DNA of 33,557 nucleotides, from positions 1 to 33,557 of the forward strand of contig VFZO01000038.1 in the NCBI GenBank assembly GCA_016871155.1, given 5' to 3'. The position numbers were made by a program, and so were the translations under genes. The notes below the pieces were generated by a model. That model ran no database searches. It worked only from the letters and a program-made list of their open reading frames with translations, and was not told where the DNA came from. Within the stretch, counting starts at the first letter, position 1; each line of letters opens with the position of its first letter. This DNA is from Acidobacteriota bacterium (GTDB lineage Bacteria; Acidobacteriota; Terriglobia; Bryobacterales; Bryobacteraceae). This document shows positions 8,405 through 16,219 of the stretch, one piece after another.

Positions 8405-10615
8405 TTATTTGCCGGACTTTTTTCGTTTGATTCGGCTCTCGGTCGGAGCCGCCGTCTCGCCATCCACCAGCAATCTGTCATTATCGGCGAACCACGTGAT
8501 CTTTTGCCCGCGCGTGGTCCCCTTCACCGAATCGTTGAACAGCGGTGCGCCGCCGGAGAGCACGACACGCCCGTCGCTGACGTCATATTCGGCCTGTTCC
8601 GAGGAGCCTGTTCGCAGGCGATCCGGCTGCTTCTGCAGGATCTCGACGGACTTTTCGGCCTGCGCGCGTTCCAGCGCGTTGCGATCATCCTTGGAAAACC
8701 AGGCGCGCAACTCTTCCGACTTCACATTCAAATCTCCGCGATCCATGGTCACGCCGCCGACGTAGTGCGCATTCTTCTCCGGATCGTGGAAGAACAACTC
8801 GGGCGCCCGTACAAGTGTGAACACTTGCGCCTTGCCACCGGGCTTGGGCTTCTCCCGCGTTTGGGTAAAGACTTTGCCCTGCGCGCGGAAGGTCTGGGCC
8901 TTGCGGTCGATCGTAATGATTTCGGCCTCCACACGATCGGCGCCTTGCCACATCGTCGCGCCGCCTTCGTAGCGAATCCAGGAGTTCTCGTCCTTCGTAG
9001 TCATCTTTTCCGCGCGCGCCTGCACGGTTTCGCTGGAATCGACGAGCGAACTCTTCGCGCGGGCGCCGGTCTTCTTCTCCGGCAGCCGTGTCGACGCCAC
9101 TTTGCCGGTCGCAATCATGTTTCCGGATTTTTGGTCCAATTCGATGCGCGCCGCATCCGTCGATCCGGTCAAGTCCCAGATGCGTGCTCCCCCCGTCAGC
9201 GTGATCAGGTCGTTGGGTTGTTCCAACACGGCTTTTTCGGCTCGTGCCTTCCGGTCGCCCTCTTCGTATTCAAAACGGTTCCATTGCTCCAGCCGCATCA
9301 TTTCGCCGGTCTTCGGATCGAACGTGGCGAGCAGTTCCTCTGACGTCGACCGCGAGTCGGGCAGCTTCGGTTTTCCTTTCGTGAAGGTCACGGCCTTGTT
9401 CGCACGAAAGGTCTCGATCTGGTTGCGTGTGGTGTAGCGAATCCAGAACTTTTCGCCGTTCAGTTTTCGATAACGATCCGCGGGGCCTCTCGGCAGGAAC
9501 TCGATTTCGCCGGGGGAATGCGTTTCCACGTTCTCGATTTCCTCCCCGCCGGCGCGCATGGACATTTCGACGACGTCGGATTTCATGAGCCGCACGGGCG
9601 CACGCGTGGGCTCGGAACGCACCACCGTATCGCCTCGGCCGAAGGCCTTCTTCAGCAGGCTCTCGTTCCCCGCCACGTCGAAGTCCATGTCTACGCGCCG
9701 GGAGGTCACAGTGGTTTTGCCGGCATCGGAGAGCGCAATCAACCGGGCGTTTCCGTCGCCTTCGATTCGATGAATCGTGTTGTCGGCGGAGAAGCGCATG
9801 ATCAACTGGTCCGCCGCGTACTCTAGATTGCGCTTCGGCTGTTTGTCTTCGCCGCGGGCGTTGGCGGCCTCCACAAGTTCAATCTCCCCTTTGCGCAGCG
9901 TCACGACGGAAGCCGCGGCGTTCAGGGTGAGAGATTCCCGTACCAGCTTGGACCAAGGGCTCAGGTAGATCTTCTCCTCGTCTTCTTTGTAGGTCAGGTG
10001 GCCGGCTTCCACGTGCATTTTGCGGAGCCCCTTGTGCCAATCCAACTTCACGTCGGAGTTCATCACGAGGTTTCGATCCGCCGGGCTATAAACGGCGCCG
10101 GTCGCGGACCCCCGTGAGTTCTCGAAGTCAAACTCGGCGGGACGGTCCGTGGTCACTTTGCCCGACTGCGTGTCGTAGGTAACTCCAGACGTCTTGATGT
10201 GTACCAAACGGTTTCGGGCGGAAGGATCGGTCTTCACGCCCATCGTCATCTCCACTTCGCCATCGGCGTAGAGCGCGCCTTCATCGGCCTTCAGTTCCGC
10301 GGCCGGGGACTTCACCAAGTCGAAGCCGGATCCGTCCTTGTGGAAGATCTTCACTTCCACTTCCCGCAGTTGCACGCGGGGCGGGTCCATCACTTGTGCG
10401 AATTCCTTGGCTCTGACTTCCGCCACGCTCCGCTCGCCGTCTTTCTTCGTCCAAACCCACCCTTCGCCGGCCTGAGACTGGATTCCCAGTGGCAAAGTGT
10501 TCGGTTTCTTGGGTGCGTGCAGGGCTTGCAGGGCTTTCTGCTTTTGAATCACCCAGCCAACCGCGCCGGCAAGAGCCAGGCACGCGGCCAGCAGAAGCCA
10601 CCCGGTACGGCGCAT
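8405..10615 (-). CDS. Long LptC/LptA (OstA-like) LPS transport protein
   Basis: A 736-residue bitopic protein. An N-terminal anchor (residues 5-24, WLLLAACLALAGAVGWVI) is followed by an LptC-like segment and then repeated beta-jellyroll OstA/LptA-type motifs: VHIKTSGVTYDTQSGKV, KLNGEKFWIRYTTRNQIETF, RIELDQKSGNMIATGKV, AEIITIDRKAQTFRAQGKVF and QAEYDVSDGRVVLSGGAP. The C-terminus ends in a Lys/Arg tail. E. coli LptC and LptA are each below 200 residues, so this chain is about twice their sum and probably forms much of the periplasmic LPS bridge as a single molecule. It lies directly upstream of lptB, which supports the function. Domain limits are estimated by eye. There is no clear Shine-Dalgarno at the ATG. 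Confidence 0.85.
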   Translation of the reverse strand: MRRTGWLLLAACLALAGAVGWVIQKQKALQALHAPKKPNTLPLGIQSQAGEGWVWTKKDGERSVAEVRAKEFAQVMDPPRVQLREVEVKIFHKDGSGFDLVKSPAAELKADEGALYADGEVEMTMGVKTDPSARNRLVHIKTSGVTYDTQSGKVTTDRPAEFDFENSRGSATGAVYSPADRNLVMNSDVKLDWHKGLRKMHVEAGHLTYKEDEEKIYLSPWSKLVRESLTLNAAASVVTLRKGEIELVEAANARGEDKQPKRNLEYAADQLIMRFSADNTIHRIEGDGNARLIALSDAGKTTVTSRRVDMDFDVAGNESLLKKAFGRGDTVVRSEPTRAPVRLMKSDVVEMSMRAGGEEIENVETHSPGEIEFLPRGPADRYRKLNGEKFWIRYTTRNQIETFRANKAVTFTKGKPKLPDSRSTSEELLATFDPKTGEMMRLEQWNRFEYEEGDRKARAEKAVLEQPNDLITLTGGARIWDLTGSTDAARIELDQKSGNMIATGKVASTRLPEKKTGARAKSSLVDSSETVQARAEKMTTKDENSWIRYEGGATMWQGADRVEAEIITIDRKAQTFRAQGKVFTQTREKPKPGGKAQVFTLVRAPELFFHDPEKNAHYVGGVTMDRGDLNVKSEELRAWFSKDDRNALERAQAEKSVEILQKQPDRLRTGSSEQAEYDVSDGRVVLSGGAPLFNDSVKGTTRGQKITWFADNDRLLVDGETAAPTESRIKRKKSGK

Positions 10616-10621
10616 GAACTA

Positions 10622-11032
10622 TTAGGGTATCACCGGGCCCAGCCGCTCCAGCAGCGTTCGGGCGTTAACTACGTCAACTCCGCGCCATTCGGAGGGGAAG
10701 TGCCTTCCGTTGCCGGTCACGACGCATTGCGCTCCCGCCGCAAGCGCACAGGCCAGCATCGCATTATCGTCCGGGTCGCCGCAGGCTTCGCAGGGCTCGA
10801 TGGGTTCGAACCGCTCGGCCACTGTCAAAATTGCCTCCAGACACTCGGCGAGGCACAACCGGTGCTTTTCAAATTTCTTGCGCGCGGCGACCTCGTGGTA
10901 CTCGCTCGAGATCGCATTGGAAACGGCCAGCCGCAACGTTCCGCCGCGAACCCGCTCGACCACCCTCGCCTCATTGCCGCCGGGCTTCAAACAAGCCGAG
11001 ATCAGGATATTCGTGTCTAGGACAACCCGCAT
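10622..11032 (-). CDS. PIN-domain putative ribonuclease (toxin-like, COG1569 type)
   Basis: A 136-residue single-domain PIN protein. The start MRVVLDTNILISACL contains the first catalytic Asp, and EPCEACGDPDDNAMLACALA carries the acidic Asp pair; AQCVVTGNGRHFP completes the family pattern. This type is commonly labelled 'putative toxin-antitoxin system toxin, PIN family'. PIN enzymes are metal-dependent RNases and several VapC relatives cut tRNA or rRNA. A longer frame from 11170 runs through the divergent gene and is rejected. No antitoxin-like gene (RHH, AbrB or Phd type) adjoins it: downstream by 6 bases is the Lpt gene, and 27 bases away on the other strand is a Thg1-like gene. A TACGAT hexamer 11 bases before the ATG suggests a very short leader. 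Confidence 0.85.
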   Translation of the reverse strand: MRVVLDTNILISACLKPGGNEARVVERVRGGTLRLAVSNAISSEYHEVAARKKFEKHRLCLAECLEAILTVAERFEPIEPCEACGDPDDNAMLACALAAGAQCVVTGNGRHFPSEWRGVDVVNARTLLERLGPVIP

Positions 11033-11043
11033 GCCAGAATTGA

Positions 11044-11049
11044 ATCGTA
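11044..11049 (-). promoter_or_regulatory. Candidate -10 box of the PIN/Lpt operon
   Basis: TACGAT on the minus strand, 11 bases before the PIN start codon, within a 27-base divergent spacer. No good -35 hexamer is visible, since that region lies inside the opposite gene. If used, the leader would be only a few bases long and the promoter would head a ten-gene run. Confidence 0.3.
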
Positions 11050-11059
11050 CCCCGCCGCG

Positions 11060-11758
11060 ATGAACGACGAACTTGGAAACCGGATCAAGACTTATTACGA
11101 GGAGCCGGCCCGCGTGCTGCTTCCGAGAAAATCCTGGGTCGTCATCCGCGTGGACGGTAAGAACTTCCACACGTTTACCCGGACACTGGAGCGCCCCTAT
11201 TGCCGCCCTCTCGCCGAGGCGCTGGACCGCGCCGCGGAGTACCTGGCCGGCGAGATTGCCGGGTGCGCATTCGCCTACGGACAGAGCGACGAGTATTCCT
11301 TTCTTCTTTCCGATTTCGGCCGCGACGACTCCCGCCTGTGGTTCGACGGTTCCGTGCAGAAAATCGCCTCCGTCTCGGCCAGTCTATTCACGGCAGCTTT
11401 TCATCGTCACTACGCCGAACCGGGCTTCGCCGCCTTCGACGCGCGGGTGTTCGCCATTCCGCACCGTCCCGACGTGATTCGATATTTCGAATGGCGCCAG
11501 GCAGACGCGGCGCGAAACAGCCTAAACATGCTCGCGTCCCACTACTATTCGCACGAAGCGCTCCTTGGCAAATCGGCCAGCGAGAAACACGATCTCATTC
11601 ACGCAAAGGGCGACAACTGGGCACGCTGGCCGGCGGACTTTAAGCGAGGCCGGATGGTCCGGCGAGTGGCGGACCGGTGGGCGATCGACAACGAGATACC
11701 GGTCTTTCCCCGGAACCCGGAATTTCTGCAGGAGCTTGTTCCGCCGCCGGAAACCTGA
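11060..11758 (+). CDS. Thg1-like protein (tRNA 5'-end 3'-5' polymerase)
   Basis: A 232-residue member of the tRNA-His guanylyltransferase family, close to the usual length. Metal ligands are Asp32 (VIRVDGKNFHTF) and Asp77-Glu78 (YGQSDEYSFLL); FDARVFAIP (126-134) and YFEWRQAD (142-149) are also hallmark blocks. These enzymes add nucleotides to RNA 5' ends in the 3'-to-5' direction. Eukaryotic Thg1 carries HINNLYN after WRQAD; here residues 151-157 read ARNSLNM, as expected for a bacterial Thg1-like protein (TLP) that repairs 5'-truncated tRNAs rather than adding G-1 to tRNA-His. It diverges from a PIN ribonuclease gene with 27 bases between start codons and lacks a Shine-Dalgarno. The function in this organism is inference. 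Confidence 0.93.
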   Translation: MNDELGNRIKTYYEEPARVLLPRKSWVVIRVDGKNFHTFTRTLERPYCRPLAEALDRAAEYLAGEIAGCAFAYGQSDEYSFLLSDFGRDDSRLWFDGSVQKIASVSASLFTAAFHRHYAEPGFAAFDARVFAIPHRPDVIRYFEWRQADAARNSLNMLASHYYSHEALLGKSASEKHDLIHAKGDNWARWPADFKRGRMVRRVADRWAIDNEIPVFPRNPEFLQELVPPPET

Positions 11759-11819
11759 GGGTCCCATCGAACATAAGCCGGATGCGAGATGATGCACTGG
11801 GGAGGAATTGGGGCCGCAA

Positions 11820-13079
11820 ATGACACGCCGTGGATTTCTGGCCGCCGCGCTGGCGCCACCGAAGAAACCAAACATTGTTTTCGTTTTGGCGGACGACTTG
11901 GGATGGGCCGAGCTTGGCTGTTACGGAAATTCTTTCAACGAGACGCCGCATCTGGACCGCCTGGCGGCCGGCGGGGTCCGCTTCACGAATGCGTACTCGG
12001 CGGCGCCGGTGTGCTCCCCCACACGCGCCAGCCTGATGACGGGCCAGCACCCGAAGCACATTGGAATCCTCGACTATCTCCGCGCGGACGACCCCAATCA
12101 CCTCTCGCCCGAAAAATACCGCTCAGTCGCACGGCGGCTGAAAGAAGCGGGCTATCGCACCGGGCTGATCGGCAAGTGGCATCTGATGGGCGACTACTCC
12201 AAACGCCTGGGCGATCCCGGCAAGCACGGCTTCGATGAGGTCATCTGCAGCGAGTCCAGCTACATCGGGCCCGGCTATTACTTTCCGCCGTACAAACACA
12301 TGGCAAGCGTGGCGCCCCGCCTGCCCGGCGAATATCTGACCGACCGGTTGAACGACGAAGCGGTGGAGTTTATCGAGCGCAACTCGGCAGCCCCGTTTTT
12401 CCTGTACCTGTCGCACTACGCTCCTCACACGCGGCTGGCCGCGAAGCAGGACGTGGAGGCCCGTTTCGAAAAGAAGGCGGGCGGCGATCACAGTATGGCT
12501 GCGACGGCGCTGGCCGCCATGCTCTGGTCCGTCGACGAAGGAATCGGGAAACTTCGCGCGGCCCTGGAAAAGGCGGGCGTGTGGGACAACACGCTGTTTC
12601 TATTCTGCTCCGACAACGGCGGCGAGGACCGCGTAACGACGAACGCTCCGCTGCGCGCCGGCAAGTCTACTCTCTACGAAGGCGGCATTCGCATTCCGTT
12701 CGTTGCGAAGCTGCCTGGCGGCGCGCGCGCCGGCACTACAGTAGAGGAGCCCGTAACGACGCTCGACGTAATGCCGGAATTCCTGCTGCGCGCGGGCGTG
12801 AAGACAACGCCGGAGCTCGGTGGACGGCCCTTCAGCTCCGCGAAAGGACCGAGGCCGCTCTACTGGCACTATCCTCTCGAAAAGCCGCACTTTCTAGGGG
12901 GCCGCTCCTCCGGTGCAATCCGGCGAGGCGACTGGAAGTTGATTCGGTTCTATGATGATGGGACCGAGGAGATGTACAACCTCAGGGCCGACGCCAGCGA
13001 AAAACACAACGTGATCGCCGGGAACCCGCGCGAGGCGGCCCAGTTGCGAAGCCTGTTCGAGAAATGGAGAACGTCGTGA
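11820..13079 (+). CDS. Exported Cys-type sulfatase
   Basis: A 419-residue type I sulfatase (S1 family). A short Tat-like start MTRRGFLAAALAP is followed by IVFVLADDLGW with Asp25-Asp26 as calcium ligands, and the catalytic motif C65-S-P-T-R, whose Cys is converted to formylglycine by a maturase encoded elsewhere. GLIGKWHLMGDY and LFLFCSDNGGED are further active-site blocks. It should release sulfate from a sulfated carbohydrate in the periplasm or outside; the substrate is unknown. The reading from a TTG at 11808 is rejected because GGAGG (11801-11805) would lie too close to it; ATG 11820 has a spacing of 14 bases. The downstream mutarotase gene overlaps its stop. Confidence 0.95.
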   Translation: MTRRGFLAAALAPPKKPNIVFVLADDLGWAELGCYGNSFNETPHLDRLAAGGVRFTNAYSAAPVCSPTRASLMTGQHPKHIGILDYLRADDPNHLSPEKYRSVARRLKEAGYRTGLIGKWHLMGDYSKRLGDPGKHGFDEVICSESSYIGPGYYFPPYKHMASVAPRLPGEYLTDRLNDEAVEFIERNSAAPFFLYLSHYAPHTRLAAKQDVEARFEKKAGGDHSMAATALAAMLWSVDEGIGKLRAALEKAGVWDNTLFLFCSDNGGEDRVTTNAPLRAGKSTLYEGGIRIPFVAKLPGGARAGTTVEEPVTTLDVMPEFLLRAGVKTTPELGGRPFSSAKGPRPLYWHYPLEKPHFLGGRSSGAIRRGDWKLIRFYDDGTEEMYNLRADASEKHNVIAGNPREAAQLRSLFEKWRTS

Positions 13080-14239
13080 AATACACGCGCAGAGATTGGA
13101 TGGCCGCGGCTGCGGCGATGACCGGATGCGGCCCCGCGCAACGTCAGTTTGCTGTGAGCGATAGCGATATCGCACTGGGTGGTGCGAAGGCGGTATCGCT
13201 AAAGCGCGCCGTGGAAGCTACAGGCGCCGTGCCGATGCTGACCGAGGCGGTGATTTTGCCCGGCCGGGGGTTTAACACGTGGCAACTGCGCGGCTACATT
13301 CCGGGCAAAGGCGTGGTGGATCTGTTTACGGCGCCGTCGCTGGCCGAGGCGGCCAAGCTGATGACCGGCGGCGAGAACGATTACCGCGGCAATGAGTCCT
13401 TCAAGAACGGCGGATCGCCGCTGGTTCCGTTCGCAAACCGGATCCGGGGACGTTTCGACGCCGCCGCGCGAACGATCGAGACCAAGATCGACGGCCAGAC
13501 AGTGAAGCTGCCCGCGAACTGGAAGGGCAAGAAGCCGGACGCCGAACCGCACTCCATGCACGGGCTCATTCTTGGCGAGCCGCTCACGGTCGTGCGACGT
13601 GAGGACACCGATGGGCACGCGCTGGTGGAATGCACGTATGAGAAAGCGTTCGCTGGAGAATGGCTGGGCAAGATGAAATTGACGTGTACCGCGATTCTCA
13701 CGCGTTCCGATTTCTCGCTCACGATTACCGCGAAGAATACCGGCACCGGCCCATTGCCCATGGGCATCGGCTGGCACCCGTACTTCAACATTGTCAGCGG
13801 CGACCGCAGGCAGGCCAAGCTGAAAATTCCCGCGAAACGCCGTGCGCTCGTCGACAACTACGACAACGTCTTCCCCACGGGCGTGATCGAAAATACGGAA
13901 GGGTCCCAGTTCGACTTCCGCACCCCGCGCGCCATGGGCGGCCAGTTCCTCGACGACTGTTTCTTCGACCTGATTCGCAACGGAGACGGCTCGGCCGAAG
14001 CGCAGATCATCGACCCGGCCGCGAACTTCGGCTATAGCGTGGTCAGCCAATCCAAGGGCGTCAAGGCCTACCAGTGCTACGCGCCGCCGGATAAGCCGTT
14101 CATCGTCCTGGAGCCTCAGTACAATGTTGGCGATCCGTTCAACGCCTCGGTGTGGAAGGATATCGACACCGGCATTACGATGTTGGCGCCCGCAACCGAA
14201 ACCACCTACGACGCGTCGGTCCGGCTCTTCAAGGCCTAG
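13076..14239 (+). CDS. Exported aldose 1-epimerase-like (mutarotase) protein
   Basis: A 387-residue protein of the galactose-mutarotase superfamily. The signature residues are SPLVPFANRIRGRF (substrate loop), HSMHG, GWHPYF (catalytic His) and the late FIVLEPQYN (catalytic Glu). These enzymes interconvert alpha and beta anomers of free sugars. The N-terminus KYTRRDWMAAAAAMTGCG combines twin Arg with a lipobox-like MTGC, so a Tat-exported lipoprotein is likely, which is unusual for a mutarotase. The GTG start at 13076 overlaps the sulfatase stop (GTGA) and has GGAGA (13066-13070) five bases upstream; an in-frame ATG at 13064 is the alternative. Coupling to the sulfatase suggests joint handling of sugars released outside the cytoplasm. 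Confidence 0.88.
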   Translation: MKYTRRDWMAAAAAMTGCGPAQRQFAVSDSDIALGGAKAVSLKRAVEATGAVPMLTEAVILPGRGFNTWQLRGYIPGKGVVDLFTAPSLAEAAKLMTGGENDYRGNESFKNGGSPLVPFANRIRGRFDAAARTIETKIDGQTVKLPANWKGKKPDAEPHSMHGLILGEPLTVVRREDTDGHALVECTYEKAFAGEWLGKMKLTCTAILTRSDFSLTITAKNTGTGPLPMGIGWHPYFNIVSGDRRQAKLKIPAKRRALVDNYDNVFPTGVIENTEGSQFDFRTPRAMGGQFLDDCFFDLIRNGDGSAEAQIIDPAANFGYSVVSQSKGVKAYQCYAPPDKPFIVLEPQYNVGDPFNASVWKDIDTGITMLAPATETTYDASVRLFKA

Positions 14240-14252
14240 CCGGCGAATCGGC

Positions 14253-14337
14253 CTTCTCTCTTCCGGCGGGTAGGAATTCATAGCTTGGCCGCGGCGGGAT
14301 ATCACACCCGAATACGCGGTAAATCGCTTGAGAGAAG
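14253..14337 (+). other. Possible structured leader RNA upstream of 14374
   Basis: The 134-base gap between the mutarotase and the next gene can fold into nested stems. CTTCTCTC (14253-14260) pairs with GAGAGAAG (14330-14337), eight perfect pairs. Inside, CCGCG (14289-14293) pairs with CGCGG (14315-14319), and CGGG (14295-14298) with CCCG (14307-14310) around the loop ATATCACA. It could be a leader of the downstream unknown gene or part of a terminator, but no U-tract follows. It matches no riboswitch I know, and GC-rich chance pairing is possible. Confidence 0.22.
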
Positions 14338-14373
14338 TGAGAGGAATCGAGTCGGAAACCCACTAATTTGTAG

Positions 14374-15015
14374 ATGCACCTCGAACGATTCTCCGGACTC
14401 GACGATTACAGCCGTGTGGCATTGCGGCGCCTGGCTTCGAACTGGCGGGAGTCTCCGGCGCGGCCCGCGGTCCCGGGAGACGTCGCCCTGCGCTGGCACG
14501 CCCGCGTACTCGAATGGGTTCACGACCCCAGCGTCCCGCTCCTGATTGCACGCGGCAGCGGCAATCGCGGCGCGTGTGTGCTTCATGAAAAGAGCGGCCG
14601 GAACTTGCTCTCCGTGGACGATGCGCCTTCCGAGTACCTGATGACCCTGGCCTTGCGGGGCCGTATTCTGGAAATCCCGGAAATGATGGAGCGATTGCGC
14701 GATGGCAGAATGCCCGTGGCCCGGCGGTTGAGCGCGATGGAACGGCCCGGCGCCGATTACACGGGCACGCTCGATTCGATGGACGGACCGGATTTAGCCT
14801 CATTGGGCTATTCGATTCGCCATGTAACGCAGGTGGGCGTACGCAATGGCGGACTGCAGGAGCGGGCGGAGGTCGAGTTAATCGCCCATTCGCTGCTCCT
14901 GCTCAGTCCAATCAACGCTTTCGTCGTGCCGCTCGCCTACGCGGCGATCGCCGAGCTGCCGGAGTTCATCGCTGAGATGGACGACGCGCGGACCTTCCAC
15001 GTCGCGGCGTCGTAA
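14374..15015 (+). CDS. Uncharacterised 213-residue protein
   Basis: I do not recognise this protein. It appears soluble and mixed alpha/beta, with no signal peptide. The N-terminal part is rich in Arg/Trp (LRRLASNWRESPARP), the middle has a strand-turn segment LLIARGSGNRGACVL, and the C-terminus ends with a hydrophobic stretch LLLLSPINAFVVPLAYAAIA followed by an acidic tail. That stretch is too short and too Pro/Asn-rich to be called a membrane helix with confidence. Codon use resembles its neighbours, and the frame is free of stops with normal third-position GC bias, so it is probably real. It has no Shine-Dalgarno; the ATG follows TTTGTAG. It converges with the HEAT-repeat gene, 6 bases apart. 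Confidence 0.7.
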   Translation: MHLERFSGLDDYSRVALRRLASNWRESPARPAVPGDVALRWHARVLEWVHDPSVPLLIARGSGNRGACVLHEKSGRNLLSVDDAPSEYLMTLALRGRILEIPEMMERLRDGRMPVARRLSAMERPGADYTGTLDSMDGPDLASLGYSIRHVTQVGVRNGGLQERAEVELIAHSLLLLSPINAFVVPLAYAAIAELPEFIAEMDDARTFHVAAS

Positions 15016-15021
15016 GGGCGA

Positions 15022-16188
15022 TCAGATCCGCGCCCGGATCATCCGTAGTGACCAGTGGGCGGCCGCCGAAACTTCCGTGTCCTTGTCCTTGCCGAGGGTC
15101 TCCAACGGCTCTACGGAGTCCTTCGCGGCGTAATGCGCCAGGATGGCCGCGATCGCGATCTTCTCGTCCTTGGTAGCGTCCAACGCCGCAGAGTGAATCG
15201 CGAATCGAACGGAGGCGTCCGCGACTAGGTCCTTTAGGAATGCTTCCGCCACGCCTTTCCAGGCGCGATGGTTGGGGGTATTGAGCAAATACTGCAGCGG
15301 ACTCAATTCGCCGGTACGGGTTTCGCCAAGGTTCACGACAGCAAAGGCGAAAGAAAGCCGCGGGCGGATATTCGTCTCGCTCTCCCAATGTGTGTTCAGC
15401 TTGGCCAGGTCGTCTTTCGAGCGCAGCCGTCCCAGTCCCTCCGCTGCCGCCGCGCGGAGCAATTCGTCCTTGTGCGTCAGGTGCTTTGCAAACAGCTCCC
15501 GGTTCGCGGCGTCCGGCAGCATCGCCATCGCTTCCAGCAGCGCGCGCTGCACGCGGACGCTTTTCGTTCGTTCCCAGGCCTGCCGTAACGGTTCGTTCGC
15601 TTCCCGGTTTCCAAGAACGGAAACCGTCTCGATCGCCGCGATCTGCACCTTTTCATCCGGATCGCGCAGCATGTAGAAGATCTTTGGCGCCACGGCGGGG
15701 TGCCGGATCTTCTCCAGCGCCGTCAGCACTTCGTACAGAACCGGGGTGCTCTTGGTGGCCAACGCTCCCAGTAGCGTCCCGGTCTCACCAGAGGCGCGCA
15801 ACACGCCCAGCGCCCGGCAGCCGGCCGCCTTTACCTCGGTAACCGGACTGTCTCGAACTGTTCGCGCGATCGCCGCCGTTATCTCCGGCTTCGCTTCGAT
15901 GTACACCGGCACCACGGGCTCGTCCTCTCTCAGGATGCGGCCGGTGGCCTTCTGCAACCGTCCCATCCAGCCGGTCTTGTAATAGCCGGGCAGGTAGAAA
16001 TTCACCAGGCCGCGAATTGCGGTCTGCTGAATCGCGGGATCGGCATCGGAAAGGTACTGCGTGAGTGGTTCCAGGCTTTGGGGACCGCCCGATTCGACGA
16101 TGCCTTCCACGGTTTTCCGCCGCTCTTTGGCACTCTGTTCTTGCGCCCCCGCGAGGGACGCCGCTAGTATCGCGAAAAGAACCCGCAT
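15022..16188 (-). CDS. Exported HEAT-repeat protein
   Basis: A 388-residue protein with a cleavable signal (MRVLFAILAASLAGAQ) and at least six HEAT or PBS-lyase-like helical repeats. Examples are the units around LTQYLSDADPAIQQTAIRGL, AVAPKIFYMLRDPDEKVQIA, LFAKHLTHKDELLRAAAAEG and the terminal LETLGKDKDTEVSAAAHWSL. Such solenoids act as periplasmic scaffolds rather than enzymes; the partner is unknown. It lies 31 bases downstream of mqnD on the same strand, but nothing links it to menaquinone synthesis. Many acidobacterial exported redox proteins carry the same repeats, as does the 975-residue dehydrogenase further upstream. Confidence 0.85.
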   Translation of the reverse strand: MRVLFAILAASLAGAQEQSAKERRKTVEGIVESGGPQSLEPLTQYLSDADPAIQQTAIRGLVNFYLPGYYKTGWMGRLQKATGRILREDEPVVPVYIEAKPEITAAIARTVRDSPVTEVKAAGCRALGVLRASGETGTLLGALATKSTPVLYEVLTALEKIRHPAVAPKIFYMLRDPDEKVQIAAIETVSVLGNREANEPLRQAWERTKSVRVQRALLEAMAMLPDAANRELFAKHLTHKDELLRAAAAEGLGRLRSKDDLAKLNTHWESETNIRPRLSFAFAVVNLGETRTGELSPLQYLLNTPNHRAWKGVAEAFLKDLVADASVRFAIHSAALDATKDEKIAIAAILAHYAAKDSVEPLETLGKDKDTEVSAAAHWSLRMIRARI

Positions 16189-16219
16189 ACCAGACAGACG
16201 CGCAAACCCGCCAAAAGGT

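Noticed and set aside
10622..11032. Classical vapBC-type toxin-antitoxin operon
   Set aside because: No small antitoxin-like gene lies upstream or downstream of the PIN gene on either strand; only the Thg1-like and Lpt genes adjoin it.
13199..14305. A 368-codon open frame on the minus strand opposite the mutarotase gene
   Set aside because: It mirrors a well-supported mutarotase gene, and its translation is Arg/Val/Gly-rich with no recognisable motif. Such long antisense frames are expected in GC-rich DNA.
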